The notes beneath the pieces are model-generated. The model was given only the letters and a program-made list of their open reading frames with translations. It ran no database searches and was not told the DNA's origin. From contig JAGFBZ010003034.1 in NCBI GenBank assembly GCA_018398805.1, positions 62,001 through 126,000 on the forward strand: a DNA stretch of 64,000 bases. Direction: 5' to 3'. Below are positions 36,460-64,000 of this stretch, piece after piece. The position numbers and the translations under genes were made by a program. Within the stretch, counting starts at the first letter, position 1, and every line of letters begins with the position of its first letter. Origin of the DNA: Hirundichthys speculiger. Its lineage: Eukaryota; Chordata; Actinopteri; Beloniformes; Exocoetidae.

Positions 36460-37326
36460 TAACAAATTGTCACATCAGATGGAGGTAAAATAAACATGCA
36501 ACCTCACCTTTCTCCTCCTCTTCACAAGATAGACTCACATGCCACTCAGGGATTTATGGTTAATCCTTCATCTCATATACAGACTTTACTGTCACAGATT
36601 GAAATACTGCACACATGGGCTCAAAAGATCTCCTGCACAGGACATTTGTAGGTTCCAACTGTATGTGTCTGGAGTTTTACAACACATAACAATACCCTGG
36701 TCGCTATTATGTCTCATATATGCATTGTTTATTCTACTGTCTATGATGCTTGATCAGTTCACGTATAGTAACTTTGTTTCTTCCTTCTCTTAATGACTCC
36801 GTCCTGATGCTCCTCATTTAATTTTTGGCCTACATATGTATATGTAGGCATGTAAACACAGATCCACTGACCAGTTTGGAAATTTTGCACTAATTGTGCA
36901 ATAATAGGTTGTAATGGGTTATTATTTTTGCTTTATTAACATGTCTTGTTCTTAGTTAATGGAAAGACACCTTTGGGTAGTTTTCATTACACTTTTGTGA
37001 CTTTATACAAAAGTAAGTGCTAGAGTGAAAACAGAGAAATGAAACAAAATAGTTTAAATGTAAGTGAATGCTGAAATGATTTATGTTGTTACACTGTGCT
37101 TTAGATTGTTTGTGGGTAGTTTGCCTCCTTGAACCCACTTTTTGCTGCTCTTTTCCCACTGTTCACTGGCAGAATGATGTTTTTCCTATTTAATAAGATG
37201 GTTGGTGTATTCAGGAAGTGAGAGTATAGGGCCGTAGTTGCTGTGAAGTTCTTCTTCTGAGGTGTTGAAATGAAAGACCATCTGCTATTTCTAAACTTTC
37301 AGCTTTGCCTGGTGTCACTTAAGAAA
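36460..37326. other. Intergenic, nothing recognised
   Basis: No exon with supporting splice signals and protein-like content, and no recognised repeat. Confidence 0.5.
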
Positions 37327-37341
37327 CTCAAACACATTCCA

Positions 37342-37677
37342 TCCATACCTATCTATCTATACCTGCTTCATCGTCTTCACGGTCACGGTGACCTGCTGGA
37401 GTCTATCTCAGCTCTCTTCGGGCAAAAGGCAGGGGTACACCCTGGACAGGTCACCAGTCCATCGCAGGGCCACATATAGACAAACAACCATGGACACTCA
37501 CAGTCACTCTTATGGGCAATTTAGAACCACCAGTTAACCTAACTTTGGACAATGGGAGTACCCAGATGAAACCCACACAACCACGGGGAGAACAAGCAGA
37601 AAGGCCCTGCTGAGGTTCAAACCAGGAACCTTCTTGCTGTGAGGCAACAGTGCTAACCACTAAGCCACCAGGCTGCC
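37342..37677 (-). mobile_element. tRNA-derived SINE with exact 15-bp target duplication
   Basis: Minus-strand copy of the same family as 13807-14114. The duplication ctcaaacacattcca lies at 37327-37341 and 37678-37692. Perfect duplication implies a young insertion. Confidence 0.92.
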
Positions 37678-38103
37678 CTCAAACACATTCCACTGCCTCC
37701 AAAATAACTGTTGACTTTTGTTGAACAGTTGACAAAACTCTATTTTCTCTCCAACATGTATCTTTTAGAAATTACAATAATGATAACTTGTTATCTATAG
37801 TTTTTAATACTCTTTGGATTTATTTATGTCCTGTCAGTGAAAAACAACTGCCATCTCTTCTATTTGCAGATTTGCACTCTTATGAAAGATCTCTAGTTGT
37901 CTCCGTGACCTATAAGAAAAAGCTTGTAAAGATGTGGCAGCATGTATAAAGTAAATTGTATATTGGCGTATCTCACATTATCAATTTTTTTCATAAAGGC
38001 CATTCAAAATTCCACAAGTATTGTGATATCACTGCAATCTAATGAAAACATTCATTTGTATATTTGTTATCATTGTATATTCTTAACCTTTGATGACATT
38101 GGA

Positions 38104-38445
38104 TTTTGGGCCCCATGGCGGAAAGCTTGGTAGTTAGCTCTATTGTCTCACAGCAAGAAGGTTCCTGATTCCTTTCTGTGCGGAGTTTGCATGTCCTCCC
38201 CAAGCTTGTGTGGGATTTCTCTGAGTACTCCAGCAGCCTGCCATAGTCCCAAAAAAATGTATGTCAGGTTAACTGGTGACTCTAAATTATCCGTAGAAGT
38301 GAGTGTATGTGGTTGTTCATCTTTGGCCCTGTGACCTGTCCAGGGTGTACGCCTGTCTTCTGCATGAGGAGAGATGGTTAAGTTCCAGCTGATCCTCATG
38401 ACTCTGAATAGAAATATGCAGGTATAAATAATGAAGGGAAGTGTG
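38104..38445 (+). mobile_element. tRNA-derived SINE, diverged copy with 9-bp target duplication
   Basis: Plus-strand copy of the same family with deletions (the B-box region is lost). The 9-mer gacattgga flanks at 38095-38103 and 38446-38454. The 3' block 'gtgacctgtccagggtgtac' is preserved. Confidence 0.8.
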
Positions 38446-39149
38446 GACATTGGACTTTTTACATTTCAATTTTGGAGGATGGTAAACAAAAAATATGTAA
38501 TTATATTATGAAATATTATTTGTATGGATATAAACAACAATAGGTGATTATATTAAAAAAGTGGAAATTAGAGGGTTGTTGTTTATTAACTATCAATAAC
38601 CTTTTTTTTTCTTTTTTGCACCATACCATAGTGACAGTGCACGAATCAGAACCATGTCCACCTCAGCTGCAAAGCTCGTCTGTTACATCTGCTCACAACT
38701 TCACAAACATCAATCAATGAAATCAATTCTAAAACATTGATTTATTTATTATTATTTCAGGTATCTTTTTCTGCAACAATCTTAAAATAATAACAACTTT
38801 AACTGTGGAAGCTAAATATCGTCCTCTCGATCTGTAAGTCAGTCTATTTTTCAGTTTATTTATTTTGCTTCATAACTTTCCTAGGCATAACAATTCAGAG
38901 TCAGACCCTTTTTATTCTATGAATCATGTGTAAATGCATAAAAACATCAGATCATTGTAGGTCTTGGTTTCAAGCAAGTGCAACCTCAGATAAACAAAAA
39001 CACATAGCATTGTTCACTATGCACAGTGAAATGAAAGAAAGAAAAATCATGTAGGGCAATATCAAGTACCTGTTTCCATAAGATTTGTAGCCTAAGTTAA
39101 TGCCAGGTGCAGTATAGCATTTAAAACATAAGCAATACATTTATAAAAG

Positions 39150-39515
39150 TTCCATCTATGCATTCTCCAAATCTGGGTCACAGGGGCAGCATTTTAAGTA
39201 AAGAGGCCCAGACTTCCCTCTACCTGGCCACCTCCTCTACCTTTTCCAGGGGAACGCCAAGCTGTTCCCAGGCCATCCTGGAGATATAATCTCTCTATTG
39301 TGTCCTGGGTCTGCCTTGTAGTTTGTCTACCCAGTTGGACATACCCAAAACACCTCCCCCAGAAAGCATTCAGGGAGGATATCCTCACGAGAGGCCTAAA
39401 CCACCTCAGCTGGCTCCTCTTAATATGGAGGAGCAGCGATTCTACTCTTAGTCTGTCTGGGTGGCGGAACTTCTCACCCTATCTCTAAGGAAGCATCTTC
39501 AACTTTGTGGAGGGA
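39150..39515 (-). pseudogene. Non-LTR retrotransposon ORF 3' remnant
   Basis: The minus strand contains degenerate relatives of the GRPRxRWRDYISxLAWERLG-type C-terminus common in fish LINE copies: around 39220-39330 the frames read GRQTTRQTQDTIERLYLQDG and adjoining pieces. No intact frame and no ends were found. Family assignment below 'non-LTR LINE' is uncertain. Confidence 0.5.
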
Positions 39516-39774
39516 ACTCATTTCAGCCGCTTGTTGGCAATCTTATCCATAAAAATTATGAAGTGAATGAATTTGGAGTTCAATGTTCAAAAGTGGCCCT
39601 TTGATGTACTGGCAACTTGTTCAGGATGTACCATGTCTTTTGCCAAAAGACAGCTGCCTCCAAACAGACCACTGTAACCATGAACAGGAACAATATAATT
39701 GTATAATATGTAATATATATAGTGGATGAATGGATAGATGTTTTACAGTGAAAAGGTTATTCACAAATGGAAAG

Positions 39775-40160
39775 GGTTCAAGGCTGTTGTCAGTCTTCCC
39801 AGGAGTGAATGTCCCAGCACATTTCGCCCGAGGTCAGACTGGAGGAATACAAAAGATCCCATGAGCTCCAGGCCTCACTGGGCATGTTAAATGTTATCAT
39901 CCATGACAGCACAGAAGATTAAACAAGTATGGTTTGTTTGACAGGGTTGTCAGGAGAAAGACTCTTCTCTGTGAAAAGAACATGGAAGCATGACTGAGGT
40001 TTGCAAAACTACATCTAAACAAACCATTTGTCTTATAGAACAATGTCCTGTGGACAGATGAGACCAAAGTGGTTTGTTTGACCTTAAAACCAAGGACCAT
40101 TTAGGTAAAAAAACAAACATGGCATTTCAGCAGACCACAACCTCTTCTGTATAACAGAGT
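39775..40160 (+). pseudogene. Tc1-like transposase remnant
   Basis: The DNA matches the Tc1 core at 'tctgtgaaaagaacatggaa', 'ggtttgcaaaactacatcta' and 'caatgtcctgtggacagatg', coding for pieces such as RLLSVKRTW and the WTDETK-like box. Stops interrupt every frame. Confidence 0.7.
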
Positions 40161-41340
40161 ATTTAAAACTTCAAGTTCTTTCTTCTAAATGTGGATTTAC
40201 AAGATACTGGATCATGGCGTACTTGGTGAGGCTAACATGATTATTGTTTTTTCTTTGTGGCTTAATTTTTGTCAAATCATGGCAAAGTGATAAAAATAAA
40301 AGTTGTTCATCTGCCAATTGCTAAATACCATTAAGAAGAATGTCCTGTAGACATTTTACAATGTTGTCGCTCTCTCTCTCAAACACACACACACACACAC
40401 AAACCAGGATTAAAAATGGGAAGAAATTGACTTGTATTAACATGATTGTATGTCTAGCAGCTGTTGTTAATGGATGTTTTGCACCAAATGGAAAATGCCA
40501 CAACTGTGGCATTCAGTTACAGACACCTCAGTTACAGACACCTCCATTGGCTATTTCTGATGGTTTGAACTCAAAGGAATACATATTTTTTTACTTTTTG
40601 TTCTTAACAGTGAAGCTTTTTTAAACCAAAGCATTGCGTTTTCATTCATTTGTATGCTAAAAGTCAAACAGCTCTCAGGACTGTGATCATTTTCACGTCA
40701 TCTTTACTTTGTTTTACCACAGCCACAATGCACGTGAGACTGCAGCCAGCTGTCTAAACACTCATGTGAACTGCTCATTACATTAAGCTTAATTCCTTCA
40801 TTCAGCCATGTGGAGGTTGACATGAAATACGTTCAACGTGAATTATTTTAGCCACTGTGAGAAACACACGAGGCTTTTCCCGTTGACGGATTATGAAAAT
40901 CTGCTCCCATGTGGATATGTACTGATCCCTCCCTGACTCGGCTGCCAAAGAGCTCTCCTGGCAAGACTCGATGTATCTATTAATATTTAATTTGATTGAA
41001 ACTGATGTGTGCAGCCAATTATATTCAGGTATACTATTAAATGAGTGGAGGATAATGCAAACCATAAAAATGTGTTGGAATTCAGATTATAAGTACTTGC
41101 TCATGCTTCTCACGTACCTCTGTATGACGTTTCTACTGTTCTTCCAGCAGCCAACCCCCCCCCATCTCTCTCCTCTCTCTCCCTTCTCTTTCTTCATCAT
41201 TCACTGCTCACTCTTGCATTCAACCCCCTACTGTTACTGGCTGTGTTACTTACTCTTCCAGTCTGCCTGCACGTTGCTCTCATCTTCCAAGGTCGACTGT
41301 GAACTCTCTTTGGGAAGAGACAGGAGAAGAGACAGGGAAT
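40161..41340. other. Intergenic upstream of abcc8; (CA)n only
   Basis: A short (CA)n tract at 40383-40400 and pyrimidine-rich stretches near 41150-41210. No exon recognised. Confidence 0.5.
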
Positions 41341-41835
41341 AGCAGGTGCACTGCAGGATGCTGCTCTACATGCGTGTCTGTTGGTGTGTGTGAGTGAATG
41401 TCTGAGCGCGGAGCTGCGCAGCGCTGCACGAGCGCAGCTTCAGCCTTAGAGGATGTCTGCAGTCTGCGGGCAGACGGGATGCAGATGTTTCTCGCCGGTA
41501 TGGGTAAAGCTGCTTAGACTGTCAGAGAGGAGAGGGAGCTGGTGCCGCTGCTGCTACACTGGACTCTGTGCATGTTTGACCCTTTCTTCCTCACTCCCTC
41601 CTTCCTTCCATCTCCTCTCTTTCACTGGAGCAGATATTTAGGAGCTGGATTAGAGAGGGAGGAAGTCACGCTGGGACTTGCCAGGATCTACTGAAGACGC
41701 CATCCCTATGCTGCCTGTGAAAAGAAAACATGCTCTGAGACCCTCGTCTTCTAAATATCTCCGTCTCTCCTCTGTCTCTGGCCCTCCCCCTCCTCCATTT
41801 CCTCGGCCGTTTGCCTGCAGAGTCCCGGGTCCACC
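41341..41835 (+). promoter_or_regulatory. abcc8: abcc8 proximal upstream region / 5' UTR candidate
   Basis: GC-rich relative to its surroundings, with 'gagcgcggagctgcgcagcg' near 41405. No clear TATA box. A long pyrimidine tract (41761-41818) ends in TGCAG at 41820, a strong splice acceptor 15 bases before the start codon. Transcription could therefore start here or at a spliced upstream exon. Confidence 0.5.
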
Positions 41836-63724
<21,889 letters not shown>

Positions 63725-64000
63725 GTAAGAAACCTACTTTTCTGCTCAGTTTTGTAGCTGCCTTTATGCTCAAAAGAGCAGCTGATACATCATTGGGCTG
63801 TTTGAACTTTATATCATCATATTCATATCATTAATTTTATTTCCATCAGCAGCTTGACATTTCTTTCACAGATCAACAACCAGCCACTTCAGTTGCAATT
63901 TTTCAGCAGCTTCAACAAAAGGAGGTTTTTAGAAAACATCAGCTGATTTTTCTTTTTTTCTTTAATTTACTGATACCACAGTAAGCAGTGGGTGTTCATC

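Overview
This window is vertebrate genomic DNA, almost certainly from a teleost fish. The genes are split by GT-AG introns. They encode vertebrate proteins (harmonin, the sulfonylurea receptor SUR1, CCDC77). The introns hold a fish-type repeat load: tRNA-derived SINEs, Tc1/mariner, hAT, PIF/Harbinger and piggyBac remnants, an L1/Tx1-like LINE, and long (TA)n, (CA)n and (GGAT)n runs. No prokaryotic features are present. The coding calls below rest on exon-by-exon translation, splice-phase bookkeeping and comparison with the human proteins as I remember them. No database search was run.

Layout. (1) Positions 1-5.3 kb hold the 5' part of ccdc77 on the minus strand, running off the left edge, with a non-coding first exon near 5.2 kb. 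(2) About 0.5 kb away and divergent, ush1c (harmonin, long b-type isoform) starts at 5805 on the plus strand. It runs complete to 32817 in about 26 coding exons: N-domain, PDZ1, PDZ2, coiled coil, second coiled coil, proline-rich PST region, PDZ3, plus an alternative last exon. (3) 32.8-41.8 kb is intergenic, with a GC-rich TATA-containing segment at 34.1-34.5 kb that may be a distal promoter and first exon. (4) abcc8 (SUR1) starts at 41836 on the plus strand. Its first eight coding exons (TMD0, L0 linker and the start of TMD1) lie in the window and it runs off the right edge.

The ush1c-abcc8 order and orientation matches the human 11p15.1 order USH1C-ABCC8(-KCNJ11). The divergent neighbour differs: it is ccdc77 here and OTOG in human. 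Harmonin scaffolds stereocilia tip-link proteins. SUR1 is the regulatory subunit of KATP channels. Their adjacency is positional and does not imply a shared pathway.

Points of most interest: single-base frame disruptions in abcc8 exon 6 and possibly ush1c exon 8; a piggyBac transposase fragment invaded by an array of near-perfect hairpins; a PIF/Harbinger element carrying only a Myb-like gene nested inside a second Harbinger-like element; a hAT element with an exact 8-bp target duplication that contains both a second hAT and a GATATC-phased array; a 78-bp perfect palindrome; and a G-rich hairpin in abcc8 intron 1.
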